This document shows positions 33,382 through 43,311 of a stretch of 64,000 bases of DNA, one piece after another. Both the position numbers and the translations under genes were made by a program. The stretch comes from Sugiyamaella lignohabitans. Taxonomy: Eukaryota > Ascomycota > Dipodascomycetes > Dipodascales > Trichomonascaceae. Location: assembly GCF_001640025.1 (NCBI RefSeq), contig NC_031672.1, forward strand, positions 1,364,001-1,428,000, read 5' to 3'. How positions within the stretch are numbered: the stretch's first letter is position 1; the number at the start of each line of letters is the position of its first letter. The notes under the pieces are model-generated. The model saw only the letters and a list, made by a program, of their open reading frames with translations. It made no database searches and was not told the DNA's origin.

Positions 33382-34020
33382 TTACATCTTTTGAGGAGGC
33401 TCGTAAGCAGGAGCTGGCTCGATGTTGATGTCAAACTCAACGTCGTCGGTAGGCAGTTGCTCGTAATCACGTCTTCTGCGGATGAATTTGAACATCTCGA
33501 AACCAAATCCTACAAGAATAAGTACACTCAAGACGGTCTGGATAATCATGAATACTTGGCTGTTTTGGAGATCTTCAAGAGAGATCTGGTCCTTCAGTTG
33601 GTTACAAGTCTCAGCAAGTTGTCTGAGAGCCTCATTTTGAGGAGTTCCATCCTGAGGAATCATTGAAACGTCTTTAGGAGAGTCTCGACAAAATTTGACT
33701 GTCACAATCAGACTGAACAGAATCACGGCATTCACAATCACAAATGGAACCCAAATGAACAGAGCCAGCACTCTGAAGAAAATGTGCCAGCCGAGTTTCC
33801 AGTTCTTGGCTTCAATCAGCTTGAAAAACGAGATTGAAGTGAACAAGAACAGAGGTTGTCTGAGAATGAGAATAGCACTGGCAACCCATAGCGATTCAAT
33901 ATTCATGGCAAGAACGCCTAAAGCAAAACTGGCTCCCAAAGAAGACAGGAAATGGATTCTGGCAACCTTCAATTTATGAGCAGGGTCTGCCGATAGTTCG
34001 GAGTATTTACAGCGAAACAT
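33382..34020 (-). CDS. Four-TM membrane protein, paralogue of the gene at 34655
   Basis: 212 aa, single exon, not recognised by name. Four hydrophobic segments (about 25-48, 50-70, 85-112, 155-175) are followed by a charged tail ending in an acidic and proline-rich stretch. The motif EAKNWKLGWHIFFRVLALFIW is matched in the neighbour by EVKKWKYGWQIFWRVLVLFIW, so the two are paralogues. Both lie on the same strand 634 bp apart. No enzyme motif seen. It could be a fungal-restricted family of organelle or plasma membrane proteins. Confidence 0.72.
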   Translation of the reverse strand: MFRCKYSELSADPAHKLKVARIHFLSSLGASFALGVLAMNIESLWVASAILILRQPLFLFTSISFFKLIEAKNWKLGWHIFFRVLALFIWVPFVIVNAVILFSLIVTVKFCRDSPKDVSMIPQDGTPQNEALRQLAETCNQLKDQISLEDLQNSQVFMIIQTVLSVLILVGFGFEMFKFIRRRRDYEQLPTDDVEFDINIEPAPAYEPPQKM

Positions 34021-34654
34021 TTTTCACTAATTAAAAATAAACCACCAACAACTAAAAAATGAGTGTTCAGTTGACTGATTGCTTGTTTCTGTTGATAAAG
34101 GCAGTGAACGTGTGGCGATGAATGTCTTTTCCAGAACCTTAATGTTGCAAAAACCCTACCAGCCGCAGATTATGTTGCGATTTTCGAAAAAAGCACAGCC
34201 CGTTGGGAGTTCTCTGCAAGATAAGTCCAAAATCTCCTCTCAATCTTGCAGCGAATCTCGGCTGCATGGATCTCGATCCGAGAATGGGGTCTGCCTCCGG
34301 CGGCTGGGGCTCCGCCCCAGACCCTGGTTGCTCCTCTCGCTTCGCTCGAGTCGTTCCTCGGCGTTCCAGTTTTTTCTATTCCGGGTTTTATTTCCGATTT
34401 ATTCTTTTCTCGCTTCTCCAAAAGGACTGCGATTCCTGGTTAATTGAGTTGTTTCTTCCTGTTTCACATATAAGTTTCTACCGATAGGCAGATTTAAAAT
34501 GGTACAAAATGATATCCAATGATATAAGGTATAAAACGAGGTAAAAGGGTATAGTTTGATATTTAATGTAAATATAATTTAATATAAAAGAATATACTAT
34601 ATATATTAACATTAATATACAGATATGCTCTAGACATACAAGTTTCAAGCTACA
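34021..34654. other. Intergenic between the two four-TM paralogues
   Basis: Holds repeat copy 22. The stretch 34498-34625 is very AT-rich with near-repeats of GGTATAAAA/TGATAT-like words. No gene seen. Confidence 0.5.
34293..34353 (+). repeat. GC-rich hairpin repeat, copy 22 (class A)
   Basis: Spacer CCCTGGTTG subtype, unpaired. Confidence 0.9.
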
Positions 34655-35410
34655 CTATTTAATGTTAAGCTCTTCAGCATCCGCAAGTTCAAAATCCTCA
34701 GCCAGGTCCAAAACTTCCTCCTCGTCGAGATTGATGCCTTTGTACGAGTGACTTCTCTGAATGAACTTAACAAGCTCATAGATATTACCTGCAAATAGCA
34801 GACACACCCAGAGAACCGAAAATCCGAGAAACAACCAACTTTGTCGGAGAGCTTCAAAAGAAGCACAGGCAATCATCTTGGCAAAATCCTCGCCATTAAC
34901 AGGCGCCGTAGAGTTGCCAATGACGGAAAAACCGTAAAAATCGCTAAAGTCGTCTCTTGGGGGGATTTTCGCGCCATTTGGTCCGTCGTTTAGTCCATTA
35001 GTGGCATCCTTTGGATCTGTTTGGCCTGGTCCGGGAAGTTTACTGGGATCAAGATCTTTGCACATTTCAGCGGTGCTGGCTGCCATATAAATAGCAAAAA
35101 CTAGTAAACCCAGACTAACGAACCAGATAAACAAAACCAGCACCCGCCAAAATATCTGCCAGCCGTATTTCCACTTCTTGACTTCAATGTACTGATAAAA
35201 AGTGAAACACAGGTAGCAGAAAAAGGGTCCTGAAACAATACTGGAAATCTGACTAAGAACGACGCTTCCTGATGCCAGCCAACCGAGAAAACTGAATGCG
35301 ATGTATGCTACCAGCACGGCAAGAAACCTTCTCTGATAAGATTTGACATCGCCGTCTTTAATTGAAAAATAGTCCAAAGCCTGTGACACCACTGCTGCTG
35401 CTGCTCTCAT
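34655..35410 (-). CDS. Four-TM membrane protein, paralogue of the gene at 33382
   Basis: 251 aa, single exon. Four hydrophobic segments with the shared core KKWKYGWQIFWRVLVLFIW. A polar loop of about 60 residues (ASTAEMCKDLDPSKLPGPG onward) separates TM3 and TM4; it is longer than in the paralogue. The C-terminal tail is acidic. Not recognised; no catalytic motif. The cysteine-containing CKD/CRD after TM3 is conserved in both copies. Confidence 0.72.
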   Translation of the reverse strand: MRAAAAVVSQALDYFSIKDGDVKSYQRRFLAVLVAYIAFSFLGWLASGSVVLSQISSIVSGPFFCYLCFTFYQYIEVKKWKYGWQIFWRVLVLFIWFVSLGLLVFAIYMAASTAEMCKDLDPSKLPGPGQTDPKDATNGLNDGPNGAKIPPRDDFSDFYGFSVIGNSTAPVNGEDFAKMIACASFEALRQSWLFLGFSVLWVCLLFAGNIYELVKFIQRSHSYKGINLDEEEVLDLAEDFELADAEELNIK

Positions 35411-35558
35411 TTCTCTGTCACTCTCTCGTTTTCAACTAAATCTCTGATCAGACGCAGGATGATAAGACAAATGAATGAGGATTGTTTCTATGCAGCGAAA
35501 ATCCCGAAATAGCTGCATCCATGTCCATGCAGGCTGAAGAAGCGGGGGTGTCAGACCC

Positions 35559-35610
35559 GCATCCGGCGGCTGGGGCGCTGACCCAGGCCCCGTTGTGCTC
35601 GCTTCGCGAG
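35559..35610 (+). repeat. GC-rich hairpin repeat, copy 23 (class C, degenerate)
   Basis: The 5' block starts CATCCGG and hairpin 1 has an inserted A; stem C is perfect. Faces copy 24. Confidence 0.85.
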
Positions 35611-35703
35611 CTTGGAGTGAGGTTCTGAGCCCGGTTGGGTTGTTTTAGTGAGTTCAGAATTGCTCAGTTCATGTAAAAATCCCAGGTCGGGGACCGGTCG
35701 TGA

Positions 35704-35757
35704 GCTCGCGAAGCGAGCACAACGGGGTCTGGGGCAGCGCCCCAGCCGCCGGAGGCA
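35704..35757 (-). repeat. GC-rich hairpin repeat, copy 24 (class C)
   Basis: Faces copy 23 across 93 bp, and the pair lies wholly between two genes (35411-35791). Confidence 0.9.
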
Positions 35758-35791
35758 GTCTGATACCAGAAATTCAGCACAAAAAATATAA

Positions 35792-37611
35792 TTAAGTATG
35801 TCTTTCGAGGCTCCATACTTCCTTGAAGCGGAAATGAGCCAGCAAGTGCAGGGTATTCCTTGTGTTCTTGAGGTTCGTGGTCATGATATCCGTTAGAGAT
35901 TCTTCGAAGACGCCGTTGATTTCCTCGAGAGTCAGGTTTTTAGTTTCCGGCATGAATAGAAGCAGCAGAATTCCCACGACTATGGTGATTCCGCAGTAGA
36001 ATCCAGCGAAAACGCCTGTTGAGGTCATAGCTTCCGACATCTGATGGAACGGGTAGGTGGTAATGAATGTGCCCGTCCAGTCGCAGAGGGCTGCAATGCT
36101 GACCCCGTAACTTCGGAGATAGGTGGGATACACTTCTGCCGCGAATACCCATGGTCCAGGTCCCAGTCCTGACGACCAAAAGATTGTGAAGATAATCATG
36201 CCGAGAAGGTAGATTCCTAGTTTCACTCCAAGGTCAGAGGCTAGAAACGAGAATCCCGTGATGAACAGACCGATACAGACTCCAGGAATCAATGATAGAG
36301 TCAGGGTTCGTCGCCCGAGTCTGTCTATAAGAATCACAGCCGGAATGGTAGAGAGGAACATCACTCCACCGCCAATCAAACTTGTATACACAGCGTTCTG
36401 TGAAGATAGCCCAGTCTGAGAGAATAGTGTGGCCTGGAAATATTCTATTGAGTTTATACCTGACATCTGTGTGATAAGTTAGTTAGAATCTTCTACTGCT
36501 AATTCTACTGTTGTTATGGCAGTGGTGAGTTTCTTTGTTTTTTTTTTTTTACTTACCTGTTGGCCCCCTAGTTGGAAGATAACTGCAATTATAAGTGCAC
36601 GGAAGCACCGTGGTTTCTTGAAAAAGTCTAGGAAGACCCATCTATTTCTGGATTGCTCCTGTTCGTGGAGAACCACTCTTTCCATGATGAAAAATTCTCT
36701 ACGTTCCTCGAAAGAATCAAATCCTCTGGCGTGCTTCCATATCAAATAGGAATCCAGCCTGCGGCCCTTCCTCATGAGCCATCTCGTACTCTCTGGCAGT
36801 GAAAGCATTCCTAAAAACAACAGCGCTGAGAACACTACTGAACTGCCAAGAGTCCATCTCCAGTTTCCTTTAACATTATTAAAGATAGCTGCTACTACAT
36901 AACCACACATGACACCAAATGCTACCATACATTGGTACAGAGATACCAAACCACCTCGGAATTTCACCAAACTGTTCTCAGAAATATACGCTGGTACTGT
37001 AACTTGTTAGTTGTATTGCCCCTTATCTAAAAAGCTCGACTAAGTCCTGATCAGCTCACTGCGCTCTACTTACCAGTTCCCGAGAGCAGACCAAGTGCTG
37101 CACCGAGTATCATTCTACCAGCTAACAAAACCCCAAATGACTGTGCTGCCGCTTCCATTATAGCCCCGACTGTAAACAGAACTGAAGAAACAATTATAGC
37201 CCATTTTCGTCCCAGTACATCGTTAGTGGGCATAATTATCAACGCACCGAATATCGCACCTAAAGGCGTGAATCCGACTACCATTGACAGTTCCGAGGCT
37301 GATAGTCCGAGTGCTTGTGGGATATATAAAGACGCACCACTAATCAAACTCTGATCAAGACCAAATAGAAATCCACCCAGACTTGCCAGAGATGCCAAAA
37401 GCCATACAAAATATTTTGGTTTGGGAACAATCTTCGAGGCTAGATACGGTCGTTTTCCGCTTGTAATTAATTCATCTTCTAGAGCTATGAGCTCGTCATT
37501 AATTCTGGTCTCATTGACCTCAAAATATACACCAGCATCGATTTCCACCAAGTCCTGAGGAGGTGGTTTGATATCTGGGTTCTCATTAAATTCTTCGCTC
37601 ACTTTATCCAT
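35792..37611 (-). CDS. MFS sugar porter family transporter
   Basis: Three exons, complement(join(35792..36466,36557..36996,37074..37611)), 550 aa. Twelve membrane segments are expected. Sugar-porter signatures: GGFLFGLDQSLISGA in TM1, DVLGRKWAI after TM2, AGRMILGAALGLLSGTG|VPAYISE across intron 1, PESTRWLMRKGR at the end of TM6, LIDRLGRRTL after TM8 and the C-terminal PETKNLTLEEI. Introns are 77 and 90 nt with ACTAAC and CTAAC branch sites. The cytosolic N terminus is long and acidic. The substrate cannot be settled; hexose, polyol or inositol uptake are all possible. Confidence 0.9.
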
Positions 37612-38507
37612 CGTAGCTGCTTGACTTATTACATCTGAGAGTATCAGCCCCTCTTTATATAATAAAGATTGTTTATGGATTGTCAGATGAGAGTCATAAA
37701 TACCCCATTTTGGATAATCCGGGGAAGTGGGGTCAACTTAAATCGATAAAAATATGGCCACTGTTGGATCATCAGACTCATTGCTCTGTATTCAGAAGGG
37801 GGTGATTTATGTAGACAACTGGGCAAGTATGAGCTAACTATTGTTAAAAAGGTTTTAGGTTCAGCTTTCTCAGCAACCCCAATGTCTCGCTTGAGTAGAT
37901 TTGAACTCAATTCCACCGTTCAAGCTTATTCGGAATCCTAATTAGTTAATTCCGCGGTAGTTCGTGATCTTAAACTGAATTAATGAAGCAGATCAACAGG
38001 AGATTCACTTCCGGCTGCGATGATCATCTTATCGACATCTGCAGAAGCGTGGGGGCAACTCTCGATAATCCCAAAACAAACTATGAACTTTGTATCAATC
38101 AACGACCAAACCTGGATCTAGTAATTTGTTATAGTTGATTTTATTATTCTTTCTTTATGAGTCGGTTGTCGTTATATTTTCATTGATTTAATGGATTTTA
38201 AGTTGATTGCTACGTCTCTGCTATCTGCATTAATATGCAGGTCCCAGAATGATATGCGGGGTAAATGTTTGTGGCTGGGGCCAACTTCACACCTTGTCTT
38301 TAAACGATTTAGCGCCTTCCTAGCTATTTAAAGAAGTGAGCTATGAGGATTACATCATAGACGTGGGGGAGGGGCTCCACTATAGCCCTAGTTGTTACAG
38401 CTTCGTGAGAGATTGCTGGCTGTTAGAGACTCAACTGCTGTTTTAAATGGTTCCAAGTAAAATGATTGACTAAAAAATATAACGAGAAAGAGCAAAAAAA
38501 GAAGGTG
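37612..38507. other. Intergenic, no gene seen
   Basis: About 900 bp of AT-rich DNA upstream of the transporter and downstream of the tRNA cluster, with a TATA-like TTTATATAATAAAG near 37653. No hairpin repeat. Confidence 0.5.
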
Positions 38508-38579
38508 CTCCGCAACTGGGAATCGAACCCAGATCTCCCGCGTGACAGGCGGAGATTCTAGCCATTAAACTATTGCGGA
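38508..38579 (-). tRNA. tRNA-Asp (GUC), copy 1
   Basis: 72 nt with no intron. Acceptor TCCGCAA pairs with TTGCGGA, discriminator G, anticodon GTC in CCTGTCACG, B box GGTTCGATTCC. A T7 run just downstream (A-run 38494-38500 on the plus strand) is the Pol III terminator. This copy stands alone, without a tRNA-Gly partner. Confidence 0.96.
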
Positions 38580-38658
38580 ATCAGTTGGGTGAACACCAGG
38601 TCTCGGTTTGCCCTAAGTATTCTATCAATCAAATCAAATAAAAGCAAAAAAAGAGGTG

Positions 38659-38730
38659 CTCCGCAACTGGGAATCGAACCCAGATCTCCCGCGTGACAGG
38701 CGGAGATTCTAGCCATTAAACTATTGCGGA
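38659..38730 (-). tRNA. tRNA-Asp (GUC), copy 2
   Basis: Same sequence as copy 1. Lies 8 nt downstream of tRNA-Gly copy 1; the oligo-T terminator is only on the Asp side (A-run 38646-38652), so the two are probably transcribed together. Confidence 0.96.
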
Positions 38731-38738
38731 TAAGCGTA

Positions 38739-38809
38739 TGCGTTAACCCGGAATCGAACCGGGGGCTCATCGATGGCAACGATGAATTTTACCACTAAAC
38801 CATTAACGC
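38739..38809 (-). tRNA. tRNA-Gly (GCC), copy 1
   Basis: 71 nt with no intron. Acceptor GCGTTAA/TTAACGC, A box TGGTTTAGTGG, anticodon GCC in GTTGCCATC, B box GGTTCGATTCC, discriminator A. No T-run in the 8-nt spacer to the following tRNA-Asp. Confidence 0.96.
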
Positions 38810-39802
38810 ATTTGTTGGAAACCAATCCCAGCTAAGCTCTAAGGGCCCTCACTCCTAGTTTAACGCTCACCAAAACGTTCTCTATTTAATCTTGAGATTT
38901 AGTATATTGTATCTTTTCCTAAAGCTTGATAAGATTTTGACATTAAATTGTCAATCGTGAAGGAAAGGTAGAATATGGTAGCCATTCAGATTTTTCAGTT
39001 TAGTATAGGGTAAGGGTTTGTGTTTAAGGGCCTGCTATATAAGCTCTGGTGTTGAGTTATTTTGAGTTTATATAACAATCAAATCAGACATAGTGAGTAT
39101 AATAGCCTTCTTATTGCCGATGTTTTGAGTCAGCTACTAGTCTTTTATTCGTGTTGCCGTCTTATGATTGGGATACAGAGCGATAGTCCAAAATGTGGGC
39201 TTTCATTTGGGCCCGTAACCAGCGAAATAGATATTTACACTGCCATCTTTACAAGATATGAACAATGGCAAACGGCCGTTATGAGTTCGATTCTCATCCT
39301 ATTCATATAATTATATGGAGTTGTTTCATTGCATTGAATTGTTTCTATGGGCATAATAATACTGGTAATAGTAATAGCAATTATTCTGTTTATCACGCAG
39401 CATGCTGCCTCTTTGGCCCTTCTAAGCATGCAAGATATCTCAAGTTACAAACAAACCCCATCGTGGAAAAGCAAATTATTTCGACTCCAAAATTGTTCGT
39501 CGTACACACCTTGGCCTTGTGTAGCATAGGTAATTGTCTTTCTGTCTGCCGGTCGAACAGTTTCTGAAACGAAGCATCTAGCTCGAACCCTATGCCTTTA
39601 TAGCTGCTATTAATTATGAAACGGTTGACATCTGTAATAAGCATAGTCTCAGACAGGCATATATGAAATGGTCGTCAGCGCATCTCGTATGTAGTTTTGC
39701 TCAAACCTTCTGTACTTTTCCATTGCTTCTTCGTTCTTTGTAACTAACAATGAGGTGACGGGTCTGAAAAAATAGCAATATTCAGCAAGAAAAAAAGAAG
39801 TG
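38810..39802. other. Gene-free tRNA spacer
   Basis: AT-rich. A B-box-like GAGTTCGATTCTC near 39282-39294 sits in a weak tRNA-like context without an A box or acceptor stem; it may be a tRNA relic. No coding frame is convincing. Confidence 0.45.
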
Positions 39803-39874
39803 CTCCGCAACTGGGAATCGAACCCAGATCTCCCGCGTGACAGGCGGAGATTCTAGCCATTAAACTATTGCGGA
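39803..39874 (-). tRNA. tRNA-Asp (GUC), copy 3
   Basis: Same body as the other two copies, 8 nt downstream of tRNA-Gly copy 2, with a T-run terminator (A-run 39790-39796). Confidence 0.96.
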
Positions 39875-39882
39875 TAGGAGTA

Positions 39883-39953
39883 TGCGTTAACCCGGAATCG
39901 AACCGGGGGCTCATCGATGGCAACGATGAATTTTACCACTAAACCATTAACGC
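39883..39953 (-). tRNA. tRNA-Gly (GCC), copy 2
   Basis: Same body as tRNA-Gly copy 1. The Gly-Asp pair duplicates 38659-38809, with spacer TAGGAGTA against TAAGCGTA on the plus strand. Confidence 0.96.
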
Positions 39954-40375
39954 AACTTATTGAACAATTTTTTCTCCAATTGTACGTGACCAAACCTTTT
40001 CAACACCCTCCGAGGCGTCAAACCGGTTCAGCTCATGGCCCAATAATACCGTTGTTGACTTTGTTTTGCCATTAACATCTTTCCGGTTAGAACTGCAGTC
40101 TTTGGGCTTCTGGATAGCTGATTCCAGATGTTATTGGTCCTATATGCGCAGTAGATGCAGGCGTCATAGGGTAACTTGTCCTTAAGGCGAATCCGTCACT
40201 TTTAAGCTAAGATAGCACGTTCTCTGAGGAGAATTAGCTAGCAGCGGTTTCCCCTGACCACTGGAGTAAATACTAAGGTTACTCAAAGGTGTTCAGGTTT
40301 TCCACTGCTCGGAAAGGGAGGTTCTGGGGAATCCGGCCTATCTAGCGCACATGTTGAAACCAACACGAAGGTATA

Positions 40376-40505
40376 GCCCGTAGGGGGCCAATAGTAGAAT
40401 AGTCCTACTATCACATGAGAGTATAGTAATATTTAAATGTTGTTGTATAATTGTGTTAGGACTTTAATATTGATTATTATTATTATATTATTATTATTAT
40501 TATAG
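40376..40505 (+). repeat. AT-rich dispersed repeat, copy 1
   Basis: Begins GCCCGTAGGGGGCC and ends in an ATT tract plus ATAG. Contains the inverted repeat ATAGTAG/CTACTAT. Differs from copy 2 by a few bases and a longer ATT tract. Confidence 0.85.
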
Positions 40506-40704
40506 GGTAACTTGTTCCATTGGAAAACTAATTCCATCAACCGGATAAGAAAAAAGGCCATCCCAGTTAAATACAAACGACGAGACTCAACCGACCAAAG
40601 TATATTGCCCACGTATATTACAAGAGCCAATCACGATCATTATTGGTGCAGAACTATTCACCTTTACCGGAGTGTGATCCCCTGATATATAAGTAGTTGA
40701 TTGC

Positions 40705-40820
40705 GCCCGTAGGGGGCCAATAGTAGAATAGTCCTACTATCATATGAGAGTATAGTAATATTTTAATGTTGTTGTATAATTGTGTTAGGACTTTAATATT
40801 GATTATTATTATTATTATAG
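40705..40820 (+). repeat. AT-rich dispersed repeat, copy 2
   Basis: Almost the same as copy 1. Flanked by a 13-bp direct repeat AGTAGTTGATTGC (40692-40704 and 40819-40831), as expected for an insertion with target duplication or for slippage. Confidence 0.85.
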
Positions 40821-41117
40821 TAGTTGATTGCATCTTATTAATCATATATAATATTGAACTTAAACATAATTCATTGATTGATCGAGAGTAACCGAACCTA
40901 CAATAACAGAGAGGAGTAATATAGGTACTGGAAAGAAAAGACCGAACAACAGAACCCGTCCACCTCACGAACATATAACGGTCTGTCTCATAACCTCACC
41001 AGCAGATTTATTAACACCGATTAGCATCAATCAAAAACCGCCAGATGATAAGACATAGACAAAAAACTGAATCTCCTCTGTATCTGCACAGAATTCTCTT
41101 TCTCTTCCCCGACGAAA

Positions 41118-41179
41118 CGACTCGAGCGAAGCGAGAGGAGCAACCAGGGTCTGGGGCGGAGCCCCAGCCGCCGGAGGCA
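41118..41179 (-). repeat. GC-rich hairpin repeat, copy 25 (class A)
   Basis: CCCTGGTTG spacer subtype, unpaired, upstream of the 126-aa orphan. Confidence 0.9.
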
Positions 41180-41543
41180 GTCCAAAAAAACTCACCCACT
41201 TCCCACTCGAACCACAAAAACGAACCGATCATGATAAAGCCCCAGCTCCCCCCAAACACAGACATGACCGCCGACAGGTTGACACGACCCTGCATAAGAC
41301 CATGCAGACACCAGCGATCGGTACCCCTGAAAACGCCGCAAACGGACACGCTTATGTGCGACGAGTCGACCCGAATTCCACAGGGGTACTGCACTGCCGC
41401 AGAATGCGACGAGTATGCTGCACTATCTTCGCATATTCATTATCGTTGACGGCCACATAACCGTTAGTCACCCTCACCATCACAAACACTCTAAGAGCAG
41501 TTTATTTTCCAGTATCTTTTGACATTTTTTATTCACGTGAAAG

Positions 41544-41924
41544 ATGTCTAACTGTGATCAAATGCGTTTGATCCGGCCGCCAGGGCCACCACACCACCTG
41601 CGAGACCGTACCAAACTAACGGAAGAGATTGAAGACGACCCTATCCATTTTTTTGAATGCCACAGCGAGTTCATCCCACCGGGATACAAATTCGACCGGT
41701 GCTACGCCATCTACCTCTACATCATCTACGGTGAGTACGACCAGCACCCCATGGCATACGGAGCAGCCTATTACCGGGCCATCCACTGCGGGCTGCCCAA
41801 AGTCGATGCCGACGTTATCAACCAATGGTCGCTCCTCAAAGGCCACACCCACGACTCGGCCGTGGTGCTCCTGCGAACCAATATCAAACGCAGCGTAGAT
41901 TTCGAATATACAACCACTTACTAA
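41544..41924 (+). CDS. Hypothetical 126-aa protein
   Basis: Not recognised. The first ~50 residues are polar, with an acidic patch (EEIEDDP). The middle is rich in Tyr, Ala and His (CYAIYLYIIYGEYDQHPMAYGAAYYRAIHCG). No signal peptide, no zinc motif, no long hydrophobic segment. The codon pattern and the ATG context (AAAGATGTC) make it more credible than the frames around it, which are repeat translations. A TCACGTGA lies 3 bp upstream of the ATG. It may be a lineage-restricted gene or a misread frame. Confidence 0.45.
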   Translation: MSNCDQMRLIRPPGPPHHLRDRTKLTEEIEDDPIHFFECHSEFIPPGYKFDRCYAIYLYIIYGEYDQHPMAYGAAYYRAIHCGLPKVDADVINQWSLLKGHTHDSAVVLLRTNIKRSVDFEYTTTY

Positions 41925-41952
41925 TCTGCCACCAACCTCACACATCCCCTGC

Positions 41953-42015
41953 TGCCTCCGGCGGCTGGGGCTCCGCCCCAGACCCTGGTTGCTCCTCTCG
42001 CTTCGCTCGAGTCGG
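41953..42015 (+). repeat. GC-rich hairpin repeat, copy 26 (class A)
   Basis: CCCTGGTTG subtype; faces copy 27 across 71 bp and shares its subtype. Confidence 0.9.
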
Positions 42016-42086
42016 GCGTGGAGCCCGTGGGACAAGGGTCGTTAGTGGCTGCGGAATTGGCTACGAATTGCCCGGCTCGCTAAGCC

Positions 42087-42147
42087 CGACTCGAGCGAAG
42101 CGAGAGGAGCAACCAGGGTCTGGGGCGGAGCCCCAGCCGCCGGAGGC
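42087..42147 (-). repeat. GC-rich hairpin repeat, copy 27 (class A)
   Basis: Same subtype as copy 26, which suggests the pair arose together or was homogenised. Confidence 0.9.
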
Positions 42148-42161
42148 AGACCCAAAACCCG

Positions 42162-42192
42162 GGTCTGGGGAAGAGCCCCAGCCGCCGGAGGC
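42162..42192 (-). repeat. GC-rich hairpin repeat, copy 28 (fragment)
   Basis: Only the 5' block and hairpin 1 (loop GAA). The second hairpin is missing. Confidence 0.85.
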
Positions 42193-42246
42193 AGCAGGGG
42201 AAGGATGGGAGAAGTTGTTTTTTAGGAGACTATAGAGGCCACGGGG

Positions 42247-43311
42247 TTAGAGAGAGGAGGTCTGGGTGGTGTTGTCAGCGATTTCGGAGATGTAGTCTTG
42301 GGCAGTGGTGGTGGGAGGAACGTGGTGAGGGGTGGACGAGGCGTGGGGATCGAGGGAGACGTTGCCGAGAATAGTGGGGACCGAGTCGATGTTTTGAGTG
42401 GCTTCGTGCGATTTGAGGATGGCCGAGGCGTCTTCGGACAGGCGGGGAGCCTTCTTTTCGGGGATGGGAGTCGAGGGAGTGATGGCAGCTCCGCCGGGAA
42501 CGTCGACGGGCTCGGCGGGTTTGGTGGGGATGTCTTGCTTGCTGCCGGTCGAGCCTACAGGGAACCCTCCACGGTTAATACCAACAGCAGAGGCCACATT
42601 GTTGAAGTGCTTCTTGGCAACGTCGAGATGGGGTCCAGCAGCGTTCATGACTTGACCATGAGCGTTCTTGTAGTGCTCGTGGGCTTGTTTGTGGAAATGA
42701 GCAAGCAAATCATCGATCTCGGTCTGGAATTGCAGGTAAATAGGAGGAACGGCAAATAGAGCCACTGCAGAAATGATCAAAAGAGTCGAGATAGACAAGA
42801 AACCTGTCAAAACATACAGGACAAAGACAGTGATGAAAGATCCCAAAGACAAAGACAAGTCTTCGGCATCGAGAAGTCTCTTGGCATCATTGACAGAGTG
42901 GACAACAGCCTTGGTGGCACAGGAAGCATACTTTTCAATAGAAGCTTGGTTGAGATGGATGAAACGAGAAGGACGGTAAGAGGAAACAAATCCGGTCGAA
43001 CTGCCGTACAAGTGTCGGGTAGCAAACTCAGCAGCACCAGTGACACCAATGGCAATATAAGTAAAACGAAGAGCCAATCGCACGAGATTGGCGTATCGGA
43101 GAACGATAAGAACACCCAGGATCTCGGCGAGAACAGTGCCGGATCGAACAGGGTTCTCCCAGGTCAACACAGGAGGAAGTCTCGAACGAAGACTGTTCTT
43201 GGTGACAGGAGCACCAGTAGTAGAGCCAGCAACAGGAGTCGAGACAGGGACAGAACTGCTGGTGTGATCAAGAGTGGCAGCGCCAGGAGCAAGAGGACCA
43301 GTTCCAGACAT
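42247..43311 (-). CDS. Reticulon-like ER membrane-shaping protein
   Basis: 354 aa, single exon. A reticulon homology domain starts at LTWENPVRSGTVLAEILGVLIVLRYANLVRLALRF (residues 49-83). Two long hydrophobic hairpins follow at about 57-94 and 154-192, separated by a ~60-residue polar loop. After the second lies a probable amphipathic helix (residues ~196-240). N- and C-terminal tails are low complexity and disordered. Reticulons wedge into the outer leaflet and shape ER tubules. The closest named yeast protein would be Rtn1, but I do not assign the symbol because fungi vary in copy number. Confidence 0.85.
   Translation of the reverse strand: MSGTGPLAPGAATLDHTSSSVPVSTPVAGSTTGAPVTKNSLRSRLPPVLTWENPVRSGTVLAEILGVLIVLRYANLVRLALRFTYIAIGVTGAAEFATRHLYGSSTGFVSSYRPSRFIHLNQASIEKYASCATKAVVHSVNDAKRLLDAEDLSLSLGSFITVFVLYVLTGFLSISTLLIISAVALFAVPPIYLQFQTEIDDLLAHFHKQAHEHYKNAHGQVMNAAGPHLDVAKKHFNNVASAVGINRGGFPVGSTGSKQDIPTKPAEPVDVPGGAAITPSTPIPEKKAPRLSEDASAILKSHEATQNIDSVPTILGNVSLDPHASSTPHHVPPTTTAQDYISEIADNTTQTSSL

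Larger units (their letters stand above)
39954..41543. other. Gene-free region with AT-rich dispersed repeats
   Basis: About 1.6 kb upstream of the tRNAs. It has the word ATAGGGTAACTTGT twice (near 40163 and 40502), the two AT-rich repeat copies described below, ATT microsatellites and hairpin repeat copy 25. It may be LTR debris (candidate ends TGTTG at 40352 and CAACA at 40947), but no target-site duplication matches and no retrotransposon gene is present. Confidence 0.45.
41925..42246. other. Convergent 3' region packed with three repeat copies
   Basis: Between the orphan and the reticulon stop; mostly made of repeat copies 26-28. No gene. Confidence 0.7.

Noticed and set aside
39240..39312. 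Extra tRNA gene around the B-box-like GAGTTCGATTCTC
   Set aside because: No A box, no acceptor stem and no anticodon arm could be drawn.
40352..40951. 600-bp solo LTR with TGTTG...CAACA ends
   Set aside because: The 5-bp flanks do not match, and the inner repeat structure is better described as two copies of a smaller element. Kept only as a possibility in the region note.
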